DNA of 64,000 bases from JBLMYQ01 sp050258375 (GTDB lineage Bacteria; Bacillota; Clostridia; Acetivibrionales; UBA4821), in the NCBI GenBank assembly GCA_050258375.1, contig JBLMYQ010000068.1, positions 32,335-96,334 on the forward strand. Reading direction: 5' to 3'. The notes beneath the pieces were generated by a model. The model did not search any database. It saw nothing but the letters and a program-made list of their open reading frames with translations, and was not told the origin of the DNA. The position numbers and the translations under genes are program-made. Each line of letters opens with the position of its first letter. Position 1 is the first letter of the stretch. Shown in pieces: positions 26,141 through 35,930 of this stretch.

Positions 26141-27445
26141 CTAGTCTCTTACAAGTATAATATTTTTAATAATTTTTTTTAAAATTGTATTTTTTTTAAT
26201 CATTTTTCCTGCTTTACTGTTTAAAACCAATACACTAAATTTGATAAACTGCCAATTAATTATATCCCTAAAATATAATTTGTAAAGGCTATAATAATGT
26301 TTAAGCCCTTTGAGACTATTATTTGAAGTAGATACTTTATTTATAACCTCCGATTCAAGTTCTTCTATAAATGCTTTATAAGACCATTTATTTGAATCAA
26401 CAATATCTTTATATGCAGTTTCTACAATATTTCTCATTTTTTTAGGTTGGGATAATATATCAAGAACCTCTTGAATGTTTGAGTAATCACTTTTAACAGG
26501 AACATAATGCTTCCAAGGAATTAGAATTCCATTATAATTTCCTTCGATTAAGAACTGACAGGTTTCTGTAATACAAGCTTCAAAGTGTCGCGGCGAAATA
26601 CACGCTAGTCCTAAGTAATTATCTTCACAAGGAAAACAATTGGCCCTAGTTTCTTCAAATGTTGCTAAAGGATTTACACTTATATATTTATCTACACTAT
26701 TTTTTATATGCCCATCTTTATCTAGTACACTTGCTCCACCTTCAACTCCAAGAATGGCTTTACAACTTAATAGGAATTTAAACCATTCATCTCCTAGAAA
26801 CACCTTTTTTTCTTCTAATGAAATATCAGTATTTAATCCATTTTGTTTTGCTATTTCACTAAAAGCATCTGCAATTTTTACTTTTTTCATGCCGTGCTCT
26901 CCAAGCCAATACTCAGTCTTCCAAGCACGATAGCCAATGTCTATATTTCTCTTAATACATCTTTTTTTTAGATTTTTTATTCTTTTAATAGCCTTTTCAT
27001 CTATATAACCAGTAAGAACTGTCATCATTTTAACATTTTCGAAATTAATCTTATCGTATATTTTATTCCAATCTTCTTTAAAAGCACAAGTTAATATATG
27101 TGATATTTTAACTTGGTTAAAGAAATCGTTAAGACTTTCTGTTTGATAAAACTCATCCTGTGGCATAGCAACTTTTAGGCAGTTTAAATTCTGAAGATAT
27201 TGACATTTTTTTATAGCATCGCTAAAGCCATCAAGATTCCATCTTAACCCTAAAAATGATGTATGAAATATAATAACATCTATATGTATTCCTTTTAACA
27301 ATTTCTCTGGGAAACCAAATGCTATATTTAAATAAACTATCCTATTTTTTGAATAGTTTTTAAAACAAAACAAATGCGTTTTTATAGCATTCCTAAGAGG
27401 ATAAACATCTCGTGCAAAATATACAACTAAAATTGTTTTTTTCAC
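26141..27445 (-). CDS. Glycosyltransferase-like protein with a conserved domain shared with the next gene upstream
   Basis: I cannot place this 434-residue protein in a named GT family with certainty. It has a GT-B-like layout, and its C-terminal 300 residues clearly align with residues 390-750 of the neighbouring 853-residue protein. Shared marks are IGYRxW/G...YWxG, FLxSCKAxLGxExG..V.D..G.I, SPxxFEA, and EG.Y..IL.P.KHY followed by DYSNIxEVL. The last motifs recall the donor-binding C-terminal domain of CgeB-like transferases. The start is GTG at 27445, eight bases after GGAGAGG. The role may be transfer of a sugar specific to this glycan. Confidence 0.6.
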   Translation of the reverse strand: MKKTILVVYFARDVYPLRNAIKTHLFCFKNYSKNRIVYLNIAFGFPEKLLKGIHIDVIIFHTSFLGLRWNLDGFSDAIKKCQYLQNLNCLKVAMPQDEFYQTESLNDFFNQVKISHILTCAFKEDWNKIYDKINFENVKMMTVLTGYIDEKAIKRIKNLKKRCIKRNIDIGYRAWKTEYWLGEHGMKKVKIADAFSEIAKQNGLNTDISLEEKKVFLGDEWFKFLLSCKAILGVEGGASVLDKDGHIKNSVDKYISVNPLATFEETRANCFPCEDNYLGLACISPRHFEACITETCQFLIEGNYNGILIPWKHYVPVKSDYSNIQEVLDILSQPKKMRNIVETAYKDIVDSNKWSYKAFIEELESEVINKVSTSNNSLKGLKHYYSLYKLYFRDIINWQFIKFSVLVLNSKAGKMIKKNTILKKIIKNIILVRD

Positions 27446-27548
27446 TATTATGTCCTCTCCATAAACAAATCCTAAAATATTTTAACTACTAATGTTCAAT
27501 CACATAATGTAAATAATATGTATCATTTATTTTTGTTTTAAAAAAGCT

Positions 27549-30110
27549 TTACTTTCTTTCAGTATATAATTTATTTTTAATTTCTTTTGCTAAGCTAAAT
27601 AGTGGTGGATATTTTTTTAATATACCCTTTAATTTTTGAATTATTTTAGTACCAACTCGTTTTATTTTAGTACCAACTCGTTTTATTTTAGCACCAACTC
27701 TTTTTATTTCGTTTTTCAAAGTAACTAAAAAAGCTCTACCACCTTTTACTAACTTTTTTAATTTGTTATTTTTCTTCAATTTTGCTCTTAAACACTTCCA
27801 TAATGAATCCGATTCTTTAATTTGTATTTGTATTTCTTTAACTACTACTTCCTTTATAGGTATTCCTGATTCTAATAAATCTCTAACTGGCGCATCTAAA
27901 ATTGCTTCATCAAAACTTTTCACGAAGCTCTCATAAGAGTATCTACCAGATTCTAATATATCTTCATATGCTCTATCTACTAAAGCCTGCAAATAATTAT
28001 CATCATTAACCTTTCTAAGAACTTCCTCTATATTACTGTAATCTTTCTTTAGTTCTATATAATGTTTTTCTGGTATTAATATATTAGAATAAGAGCCTTC
28101 ATATAATATTAAAGCCGTTTTTAGTGAAATCGATTCAAACATTTTAGGAGATATTTGGTTCATTATTACCTTGCCTTCATGTTCAGACAAATAGTCTTTA
28201 AATATTTCATCATAGCTTACATTGGGTCTTTCTTCTAATTCTTTCTCAATATTTGCTCTAATAGTACCATAATCATCAAATACATTGGAGCCACTTTCTG
28301 TTCCTAAAGTCGCTTTACAACTTTCAAGAAAATCAACCCATCCATTTCCATATATTCTCTTTTCCTCCTCCCATTCAATGTCACATGGGATTCCTCTATC
28401 TTCACATATCTTGCGCATTTTTTGCCCTATAAGCTTTTTTTCCTGTCCAAGATTACCATACCAATATGGCAATGGACGTCCACGATAACCAATTATAGTT
28501 TTTCGTTCTGATATGGGTTTTAATTTCTCAGATGTTTTTAGTCTTTTAGAAACAAAACCTGTTAAGGTAGGAATAAATTTAACATATGGAAACCTAGACT
28601 TCTGATATACTACATCAATATACTTTTGTGGAACAACTGTAAAAACGATGTTTATTCCTAAAGTTTCAATCCATTGACGCGCTTGTTCGGTATTTTCATA
28701 TTCATCCTGTATATACAATACTTTTATTCCACTAAATTCTTTAAGCTCATTAGCATAAGATTCAGAAATGTGATTTTTCAAGCTCAATCTAACTGAATAA
28801 TGAATAACAATAACATCAAAATTTGACAAGTTACATGTACATTCTGAACCATTACAAGCATTTTCAAAAAAAATATTGTTTACCGAGTAATTTGCAAAAC
28901 TCTCAAGATGCTCTTTTATTGTTAGCACATGAATTGACCTTTTATCATATAAGATTAAAACATTTCTCCTGCATTGCGATTTAATATCTTTCTTTTCATT
29001 ACTTATTTCTTGTAAATTATTCATTAATAAAGAAAAACTATTATTATAATCTTTTTTCTTAGCTGCTAAAATTCGATTGTTAATTGAATCTTCATCATAT
29101 CTACTTGCTGAAACCATCTTAATACCCTTTTTGAATTCATTAATATTTTTTGCGAAATAAAACAAATTGTTATACTGTTCTAATGCTAAAATTGGCACAC
29201 TTATAACAGGTAGTCCACAGGAAAGATATTCGAAGGCCTTTAAAGGAAGAGAGTTTTCTATCATTTTCGTCTGTACAAACGGCATAATAGCAACAGTAGC
29301 TTTTAATGCAATCTTTCTAACATCCTTAATATTCATCTCTCCAAAATACTTCACATTTTTATAACTTAAGAGCTTTTGCCAATCGTCTATATTTTGATCT
29401 GAACGACCGCAAAACCAGAATTCCCAATCATTCATTTTACTTATAAGCTGTTTTAATAATTTATAATCTAATCTATTGTTTATTCCTCCTTGGTAAAAAA
29501 CAACTTTTCTTTTTACAGAATTAACTATTTTGTCAATCTCATATTGTTTAAGTCCCCAAAAATCAAAATCGCATCCATTTGTTAGAACAATATTCTTCCC
29601 TTTATACCCACCATTTTCCTGATAGCTTTTTAGTACATTTTCAGATACAGCAACTAAAAGATCTATGCTAAGTAAGGATTTTTTAATATTATTTTTTAGT
29701 ATTTTTGTTGAAAGGTCATCTGTCGTAATCATAGAATAATAATCTTCTGTAGCATGATATACTTTTAAAGATGTGCATATTCTATTAATATAATCTGCAA
29801 ATTGAGTATTATATACCCATAAAAGCGGATGTATATAACCTTTCTCTTTCAATGCCTTGTTTAATAAAGAGTTTTGCTTATTATCATAGATATTATAAAC
29901 ATGTAAGACTACAATGTTTTCAATTTTTGTATCCTCATATCTATAAATTTCTTCATTCAAATCAGGTTGTACAAAAACTACAGGGATTTTTTTTGCCAAT
30001 CTTGTTGCATAATGATAACGATTGCTTATAGGTTCTGTGAACCAATCAGACCACGTTAGCATCATAACGCAATCAAAACTCTCCTTGATGTTTGAGAACT
30101 CACTTAACAT
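27549..30110 (-). CDS. Fused GT4 and GT-like protein with basic heptad-repeat tail
   Basis: The 853-residue protein joins an N-terminal GT4-like unit (residues 1-375; YHATEDYYSM, VFYQGGINNRLDYKLL, MPFVQTKMIENSLPLKAFEYLS) to a second unit (residues 390-750) homologous to the whole of the following gene. The tail has three near-identical copies of the heptad KRVGTKI, giving a basic amphipathic helix that may bind the membrane. The ATG at 30110 follows GGAGG and overlaps the AsnB-like gene upstream by eleven bases. Two catalytic units in one chain suggest sequential addition of two sugars. The second unit has no recognised activity. Confidence 0.7.
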   Translation of the reverse strand: MLSEFSNIKESFDCVMMLTWSDWFTEPISNRYHYATRLAKKIPVVFVQPDLNEEIYRYEDTKIENIVVLHVYNIYDNKQNSLLNKALKEKGYIHPLLWVYNTQFADYINRICTSLKVYHATEDYYSMITTDDLSTKILKNNIKKSLLSIDLLVAVSENVLKSYQENGGYKGKNIVLTNGCDFDFWGLKQYEIDKIVNSVKRKVVFYQGGINNRLDYKLLKQLISKMNDWEFWFCGRSDQNIDDWQKLLSYKNVKYFGEMNIKDVRKIALKATVAIMPFVQTKMIENSLPLKAFEYLSCGLPVISVPILALEQYNNLFYFAKNINEFKKGIKMVSASRYDEDSINNRILAAKKKDYNNSFSLLMNNLQEISNEKKDIKSQCRRNVLILYDKRSIHVLTIKEHLESFANYSVNNIFFENACNGSECTCNLSNFDVIVIHYSVRLSLKNHISESYANELKEFSGIKVLYIQDEYENTEQARQWIETLGINIVFTVVPQKYIDVVYQKSRFPYVKFIPTLTGFVSKRLKTSEKLKPISERKTIIGYRGRPLPYWYGNLGQEKKLIGQKMRKICEDRGIPCDIEWEEEKRIYGNGWVDFLESCKATLGTESGSNVFDDYGTIRANIEKELEERPNVSYDEIFKDYLSEHEGKVIMNQISPKMFESISLKTALILYEGSYSNILIPEKHYIELKKDYSNIEEVLRKVNDDNYLQALVDRAYEDILESGRYSYESFVKSFDEAILDAPVRDLLESGIPIKEVVVKEIQIQIKESDSLWKCLRAKLKKNNKLKKLVKGGRAFLVTLKNEIKRVGAKIKRVGTKIKRVGTKIIQKLKGILKKYPPLFSLAKEIKNKLYTERK
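27641..27711 (-). repeat. Three-copy 21-base tandem repeat encoding KRVGTKI heptads
   Basis: On the plus strand the unit TTTTATTTTAGTACCAACTCG occurs three times with one or two changes, followed by a partial fourth unit. It codes for repeated heptads in the C-terminal tail of the 853-residue glycosyltransferase. A 21-base unit keeps the frame, so copy number can vary without breaking the gene. Confidence 0.85.
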
Positions 30111-32046
30111 TATATGCCTCCATCCATAAATAAAGATTTATCCATCTCCAGAATGTTGGATCTTGAATAGAATTCTTTTCTATTGCATCTTGATATACGA
30201 ATGCTTTTTCTGGAAGAATAAACGACTTCATTTTTTCGTTTTCTAAAGCTTCTTTCATAAGAGATTTTAAAAACGTTTTTTGCCATGTCCGTTCCGGGGT
30301 AGCAAAACCAAGTTTAGATCTTCTTAATCTTATATTTTCTGGTATTAACCCTTTCATTCCAGTACGCATAACACTTTTTGTGCTACCGTTCCTAATCTTG
30401 TAATTCGACGGCAATGTAAATACAAATTCAGCGAGCCTATAATCCAAAAAGGGAACTCTACTTTCTACTGAATATGCCATAGAATTTCGATCTTCGTAAT
30501 GTAAAAGTGATTGAATATTTGTATGAAAAGTTAGCTGGTATAGAACATTATTCAACACTTCTTTATCATCAAAGTTTTTGATTTGAGAGTATTTAGGAAA
30601 AATTGCTTGTTCTTTAATATTATTTTCAAATTGGGGATTAACCCAATCAACTATAGGTGAATTTTTTTTGTTTTTAACAAATCTGCTAACAAAAGCATTC
30701 ATAGAAGGTGGTAATATATTAATCCAGTTCATCTCTGGATGAAACCGTATATAACATAATAATTCCCATATAAGTTTAGCGTGTTTGCTTTTAATATTTA
30801 ATTCATTGAAATAATAATAAGCTAAAGGTACGTACCCTGCTAGAAGTTCATCTGCACCTTGTCCATCCAGCATTACTTTTATACCATGTTCATGAACAAG
30901 TTTAAAAACAGACCATTGAGCAAATATGCTTGTTGAACCAAAAGGTTCATCTTGATGCCAAACAATCTTTTTTATATCTTTTTTAAAATCTTCAGGTGTA
31001 GGTTCAATGAAACTAGCATTAACTCCTGTATGTTTTATTACCGATTGCATATATTTTAACTCATTAGCCTCTTTTTCTTGAAAATGTGAACTAAAAGTAC
31101 GCTGAATATTGCTTTTGCCTTCGCCTTCTAGCATATCATGCATAATACATACTAGTGATGAGCTGTCCAATCCACCTGACAAACAACTTCCTACCTCAAC
31201 ATCACTACGTAAATGTAATCTTACACTATCAGTTAGAAGCCTCCTAAACTCACTAGATGCATCTTCATAAGAGATATCGTTATTGATTTTTAAATCAGGC
31301 TTGTAATATTGGGTATTGGTTTTTTTTATTGTTTCAAAGTTTAAAATTAAGTTATTCCCAGGTTCCAGCTTAAAGATATCAGCAAAAAATGTTTCTTCAC
31401 AATATTCAACAGCCGAATACGCTAAGAATTCGTATACAGCACGTTCATTACATTTCGATTTGATGAAAGGGTACTGTAATAATTGCTTTATCTCAGAACC
31501 AAAAGCAAAATGATTACCATCAGCATAATAATAAAACGGTTTTATCCCAAAGCGATCCCGAGAGCAAAACAATAATTTCTTTCTTAAGTCAGCTAACGCA
31601 AACGCCCACATTCCATTAAAATGCTCTACACATTTTTCTCCCCATTCTTCATAGGCATAAATTATTACTTCGGTATCAGCGTTAGAAATAAAAGAATAGC
31701 CTTTACATATAAGCTCATCCCGAATTTCTAAATAATTATATATCTCACCATTAAATGTAAGCCAAATAGTATGATCCTTATTAGCCATAGGCTGTCTACC
31801 TGAAGACGAAAGGTCTAATATAGCTAATCGTCTATGACCAAAAGCTAAATTGGCTTCAATATTATTAGAACTTAAAGGATTTATGCTCTCATTAAAAAAA
31901 GATTCACTTTGAGAATTACAAGTATTAATAAGAACAATCCCTTCGCCATCAGGACCGCGGTATTTAATTATATTATTTGAATCAATAACATTCGATAAAT
32001 ATTTAGTTACTCCATTACTACAAAACAGGCCCGTAATGCCACACAT
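30100..32046 (-). CDS. AsnB-like glutamine-dependent amidotransferase (copy 3)
   Basis: This is a 648-residue asparagine-synthetase-like protein. The ATG at 32046 gives MCGITG with Cys2 exposed after methionine removal, as the glutaminase requires, and follows GGAGA by seven bases. The longer frame from TTG at 32052 would bury the cysteine. It contains HRRLAILDLSS, NGEIYNYLE, the PPi loop SGGLDSSS, HQDEPFGSTS and GQGADELLAGY, and is the closest relative of copy 1. A 25-to-30-residue insert after RGPDGEG (rich in Ser and Asn) is unusual. It lies between the unknown 228-residue protein and the fused glycosyltransferase with near overlap on both sides. Confidence 0.85.
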   Translation of the reverse strand: MCGITGLFCSNGVTKYLSNVIDSNNIIKYRGPDGEGIVLINTCNSQSESFFNESINPLSSNNIEANLAFGHRRLAILDLSSSGRQPMANKDHTIWLTFNGEIYNYLEIRDELICKGYSFISNADTEVIIYAYEEWGEKCVEHFNGMWAFALADLRKKLLFCSRDRFGIKPFYYYADGNHFAFGSEIKQLLQYPFIKSKCNERAVYEFLAYSAVEYCEETFFADIFKLEPGNNLILNFETIKKTNTQYYKPDLKINNDISYEDASSEFRRLLTDSVRLHLRSDVEVGSCLSGGLDSSSLVCIMHDMLEGEGKSNIQRTFSSHFQEKEANELKYMQSVIKHTGVNASFIEPTPEDFKKDIKKIVWHQDEPFGSTSIFAQWSVFKLVHEHGIKVMLDGQGADELLAGYVPLAYYYFNELNIKSKHAKLIWELLCYIRFHPEMNWINILPPSMNAFVSRFVKNKKNSPIVDWVNPQFENNIKEQAIFPKYSQIKNFDDKEVLNNVLYQLTFHTNIQSLLHYEDRNSMAYSVESRVPFLDYRLAEFVFTLPSNYKIRNGSTKSVMRTGMKGLIPENIRLRRSKLGFATPERTWQKTFLKSLMKEALENEKMKSFILPEKAFVYQDAIEKNSIQDPTFWRWINLYLWMEAYNVK

Positions 32047-32048
32047 AG

Positions 32049-32735
32049 TCAATTCTCCTTGCGCACGCTTCTAATTTTTTTTAAATATTGTTTAATATCA
32101 AATTTTCGTCTAAAACTATTTGGATTAACCAATTGACATTCCTTGTTATATGCCCATATATCCTTTAAATAGTTGTTTTGAAATTTCATAACTGAAAAAA
32201 CAGCATGCTTATATTTTGGTTTATTGTTACAGTTTAAATGCATGTTCTCCGAGTGTTTAAAGATAATAAATTTATTTTCACCTTGCTTAATATCAAATCC
32301 GCATATATCGTTATCAGGATAATTTTTATTTGTTGCGAGTAAATATTCAACAGATGTCAACTTTTTGCAGCTAATTTCAAACAGGAATGCTTTATGTCCT
32401 ATTTCCAATGTAGTTCCTTTAATAATTAAAGAAGTACTATCAAAGCTTATTAACGCGCCACTTGGTATGAAAAAGCAAACATAAAAGATCTGATTATTGT
32501 ATTTAATCTCAAATTCTAAATCATTATCCCCTTTTTTAAATGTAAAACTAGTTAAATCAAAAGAATAACTAAATTCTTTATCAGTTGGCAAAACTTCAAA
32601 AAATATTGATATCTCATTATTCAACAAAAACATATAACTATCATTTTCTTTATAGAATCGTCTGTTTTTTGTGGACTCTACCGACTTAATAAAATATTCT
32701 TGAAAATGTAAAAATTCATTTGAATCAGATACCAT
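32049..32735 (-). CDS. Unknown beta-rich protein coupled to AsnB-like copy 3
   Basis: I do not recognise this 228-residue protein. It has no signal peptide or membrane segment, and alternating hydrophobic residues (FSYSFDLTSFTF, FYVCFFIPSGALI) suggest a beta-sandwich, with a basic C terminus (KKIRSVRKEN). Such soluble beta domains occur in glycan-recognition proteins, including the C-terminal domain of Wzt ATPases, but I see no specific motif. The stop codon lies two bases before the start of the AsnB-like gene, so the two are probably translated together. The ATG at 32735 follows AAAGGCGAAG. Confidence 0.6.
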   Translation of the reverse strand: MVSDSNEFLHFQEYFIKSVESTKNRRFYKENDSYMFLLNNEISIFFEVLPTDKEFSYSFDLTSFTFKKGDNDLEFEIKYNNQIFYVCFFIPSGALISFDSTSLIIKGTTLEIGHKAFLFEISCKKLTSVEYLLATNKNYPDNDICGFDIKQGENKFIIFKHSENMHLNCNNKPKYKHAVFSVMKFQNNYLKDIWAYNKECQLVNPNSFRRKFDIKQYLKKIRSVRKEN

Positions 32736-32794
32736 ATCTTCGCCTTTCTGAAAGTAAAACTTAAATTCAGTATTATAAATAGATTCCTTCTGCT

Positions 32795-33925
32795 CTAAAT
32801 TCTTTTATATAATTTATCTAAGTATTCAGCAATTTTTGTATAGTGATGATACTCTTGTGCATACTGTCTTGATATTTTACCAGTATCCTTCCACTTAGAT
32901 TCATTATCTAGCAAATCTTTTATTACTGAATAAATGTTATCAATGTTTGCATTAATCACAGGATGCTTATGCGGTAAAATAGCTTCAACTTCAGGGCGTA
33001 TATATGTAACAACAGGCTTACCTATTGACATACATTCAACCGCAGTCGACCCATACCAGCCTGCCCTAAGCTGATCAATTACAATGTCTGCCTGAGCCTG
33101 AAAATATTTTAAATCATTGCTTTCTATATTGTCAAAAAAAATGAACTCTACCTTATACCCTTCTGACTGCAATCTTTCTACCGCTTCTTTTATATATTGT
33201 GTTCCCTTAACATCCCCTCTAGTCTGGCTATTGCCAAAAGAGTGATATATTAATGTCTTTTCTGTTTTAGGAAGTCTAAATTCAGCAGGTATTTCATCAT
33301 AACTTATGGGTTTCCATTCATTACAATCTATTGGATTATCTATCCATGTAATATTTTTATATGATGCTGCTAAATCGCCATTAGATAAATTCAAATCTGC
33401 TAATTCAAAAGCTTTTTGTATTAGTTCTTTTTTTTGAATAGATGTATTACAATCTCGCCTAACTGTTTCTTCACATTCATTACACGCCGAATAAGGATAA
33501 ACAATGTCTACTTGCTCTGTTCTTACATCACATCCCCACCAACTTATTACAACCTTTTTACCCATCTTCTTAAGATATTTGATATCATCTAGTCTTTCCC
33601 ACAAAGAATATATCGGATTTAATAATCCAAACCCACTATGAAAATGAAATATATCATAATTATCAATTGCATAAAGAAGGAATTCTATTTCTCTTGTTTT
33701 ATCTACCTGCAAACCATTGGAGCCGTCAATTTGCAAATCAATATCACAGCCTCTTGCAAGCCACTTAAATGGAGCAAAATCAAACACCATATAATCAGCA
33801 TTATATCCCATCGAACGTAAGCCTTTGGCATATAAATATGGCTGATAAAGTGCAACAATTGGCGCTTGTAAAACTCTAGGCTTAGATATCTTCTTAATAT
33901 GTATTGCAAAATCTTTTATAAACAT
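32795..33925 (-). CDS. GT4-like glycosyltransferase with a cysteine cluster
   Basis: This 376-residue GT-B-type protein has a C-terminal donor domain (LIYHSFGNSQTRGDVKG, then STAVECMSIGKPVVTY) in which the glutamate of the E-x7-E region is present. The N-terminal half contains ISWWGCDVR followed by YSACNECEETVRRDC: five cysteines within about 35 residues, suggesting a zinc-binding loop. The start overlaps the end of the ABC permease gene by about ten bases, tying this transferase to the export module. It may cap or finish the glycan before export, which is inferred only from position. Confidence 0.78.
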   Translation of the reverse strand: MFIKDFAIHIKKISKPRVLQAPIVALYQPYLYAKGLRSMGYNADYMVFDFAPFKWLARGCDIDLQIDGSNGLQVDKTREIEFLLYAIDNYDIFHFHSGFGLLNPIYSLWERLDDIKYLKKMGKKVVISWWGCDVRTEQVDIVYPYSACNECEETVRRDCNTSIQKKELIQKAFELADLNLSNGDLAASYKNITWIDNPIDCNEWKPISYDEIPAEFRLPKTEKTLIYHSFGNSQTRGDVKGTQYIKEAVERLQSEGYKVEFIFFDNIESNDLKYFQAQADIVIDQLRAGWYGSTAVECMSIGKPVVTYIRPEVEAILPHKHPVINANIDNIYSVIKDLLDNESKWKDTGKISRQYAQEYHHYTKIAEYLDKLYKRI

Positions 33926-34704
33926 GATTGAAAATATCCTTTCAACTTTCTAAAAAATCTCAATCCAAATACCCAGAGAAATAAAGATATAAGTATAAGA
34001 TAACCAACTCCCCAAAAATCAGGAGGATGCTTTCCTACAATTACTTGCCTGAAGGAATTTGCAATCTGGTATAAAGGATTATAGAAGTTAATATTCCTTA
34101 TTATTGGCGGCATCATTTCTAAGGGGTAAAATATTGGAGTAAAAAACACCAATATTAATAATACTGAAGATACAATTTGAAGTACATCTCGAACAAAAAC
34201 ATGAAGAGCAGATAAAAAAAATCCTACTCCTATCAAAAAGAACATTTGCAAAGGTATCAATAATATTAGCCAAAGTATATTCAGACTAAGTCCTGTTCCT
34301 TCAATAATCAAAAGTGGAACAAGTACCAAAAAACCAACTGCCATAGGAAATATACCCATTAAAGTTGAAGCCATTGGCAGCAATTCAACCTTAAATACTA
34401 TATTTTTTACTAAAGCTGTTCCACTTACAACTGAAGATGTAGCTGTTAATATTCCCTCTGATATTGCCAACCAGGGTGCATAACCGCTTGTAAGCCAAAT
34501 AACAAATGTTAAAGATTTATCACTTCCAGGCATTTTTGAATTAAATACAAACCCAAATACATATATATATATTCCAAATAACAGAAGTGGATTAATTATT
34601 GACCATAGCATTCCAATTCTTGAGCCTAAATATTTATCCCTTACATACATTTTAAATAGATTTACTACTATTCTAAAATCCTCTTTGTTAAAACCGAAAA
34701 ACAT
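33916..34704 (-). CDS. ABC-2 type polysaccharide export permease (Wzm/TagG-like)
   Basis: This 262-residue integral membrane protein of the ABC-2 class has six predicted hydrophobic segments and the N-terminal amphipathic stretch LFKMYVRDKYLGSRIGMLWS followed by INPLLLFGIYIYVFGFVF, typical of Wzm/TagG permeases. It would form the channel that moves an undecaprenyl-linked glycan across the membrane. I choose the ATG at 34704, seven bases after GGGG; the frame from 34725 overlaps the ATPase gene and adds seven residues. Two ATPase genes precede it, while only this single permease is present. Confidence 0.9.
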   Translation of the reverse strand: MFFGFNKEDFRIVVNLFKMYVRDKYLGSRIGMLWSIINPLLLFGIYIYVFGFVFNSKMPGSDKSLTFVIWLTSGYAPWLAISEGILTATSSVVSGTALVKNIVFKVELLPMASTLMGIFPMAVGFLVLVPLLIIEGTGLSLNILWLILLIPLQMFFLIGVGFFLSALHVFVRDVLQIVSSVLLILVFFTPIFYPLEMMPPIIRNINFYNPLYQIANSFRQVIVGKHPPDFWGVGYLILISLFLWVFGLRFFRKLKGYFQSCL

Positions 34705-34706
34705 TT

Positions 34707-35930
34707 TTATTCCCCTTTTATCCATTCATATTTACAATAGTAATCTGGCTTTGAAGCATTAAATATAACAAGGTTAACTACTTTTACTACCGTAGCCTCC
34801 TTAGCAACTGCTATTCCACTACTATCCAATACCTCACACAAAACTTCATAAACACCTTCACTGAATTTAATATCTCCTACTTTTACATCGATATTTATCC
34901 TATTCCCTTTTAATATTGGAGGCAGCTTAGCTCCATCTTGAGATGCCAAGTTTTGCATTATTAATGTTCCGTCCATTTTTATTAGCGAAAGCCTAATATC
35001 CCACTCTAATAAATCATCCACTCCCTCTATCACAACATGAACCATTAATTCCTCATATAACTCAAAAATTGTTTTTTTCTGCATATCTGATGAGACTAAA
35101 TAATAATCATTTATCTTTACAGCGCCCTTTAATTTGCTTGTTTCAACTCTAATGATAAGCTTATTATTTAGTTCTTCCTCTTCCTTTTTTTTAACCGATT
35201 CAATATAAGCCCTTGTAACAGAAAGAGAATCTCCATCCATGATAATCTTTCCTTTATCTAACCAAATAGTTCTATCTGCCATTGATGTGATAGTACCCAT
35301 TGCATGGGATACAACAATTAGAATTTTTCCTTTTGAGCATAACTCTTGAATTTTTTTTGCAGATTTTAATGCAAAATCTGCATCACCAACCCCTAGAACC
35401 TCATCAATTATTAATATCTCAGGCTCAACGAAAGATAACATTGCAAATGACAACCTTGCCTTCATACCAGATGAATATGTTCTAACAGGCTTATTAATAT
35501 ACTCTCCTATATCAGCAAATTCAATAATTTCATTTAAAAGTTTGTCCACTTCGCTTTTAGTCTTGCCATGCAGTTCTCCCTCAGTATAAATATTTTCTAT
35601 ACCAGTCAGTTCTTCTCTAATACCAACTCCAAGCGTCATTATGGCATTTATTTTTCCATTAATTTTTATATCACCGCTGCTTTGTTCAGCGAACCCGCCA
35701 ATAAGGCTTAGCAGCGTAGACTTTCCAGCTCCATTCGGGCCAATAATCCCTACCCTTTCTCCTTCATTTATCTCAATATTAATATTTTCTAATGCTATAA
35801 AATTATTAGCTTTATTCTCATTTGATATTGCAGTCTGCTTAAAAGTTTTAATATTTTTAATAACTGAGGATTTATTTATGGCAAAAATTTTATAGACATC
35901 ATTCATTTTTATAAATAATTTATCTGCCAT
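34707..35930 (-). CDS. Polysaccharide ABC transporter ATPase with Wzt-type C-terminal domain (second of two)
   Basis: This 407-residue ATPase powers glycan export. The nucleotide-binding domain (residues 1-240) has Walker A GPNGAGKST, the signature YSSGMKARLSFAM, Walker B IIDEVLGVGD and the H-loop VVSHA. Residues 250-407 form a beta-rich domain (LMVHVVIEG, IRLSLIKMDGTLI, GVYEVLCEVLD) like the C-terminal glycan-recognition domain of Wzt. The start overlaps the end of the preceding ATPase gene by 22 bases. Sequence differences from that ATPase are large, so the two are not a recent duplication. Confidence 0.92.
   Translation of the reverse strand: MADKLFIKMNDVYKIFAINKSSVIKNIKTFKQTAISNENKANNFIALENINIEINEGERVGIIGPNGAGKSTLLSLIGGFAEQSSGDIKINGKINAIMTLGVGIREELTGIENIYTEGELHGKTKSEVDKLLNEIIEFADIGEYINKPVRTYSSGMKARLSFAMLSFVEPEILIIDEVLGVGDADFALKSAKKIQELCSKGKILIVVSHAMGTITSMADRTIWLDKGKIIMDGDSLSVTRAYIESVKKKEEEELNNKLIIRVETSKLKGAVKINDYYLVSSDMQKKTIFELYEELMVHVVIEGVDDLLEWDIRLSLIKMDGTLIMQNLASQDGAKLPPILKGNRINIDVKVGDIKFSEGVYEVLCEVLDSSGIAVAKEATVVKVVNLVIFNASKPDYYCKYEWIKGE

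Noticed and set aside
27641..27711. CRISPR-like array at the 21-base repeats
   Set aside because: The units are directly adjacent with no spacers and code for protein heptads in frame, so they are a coding tandem repeat.
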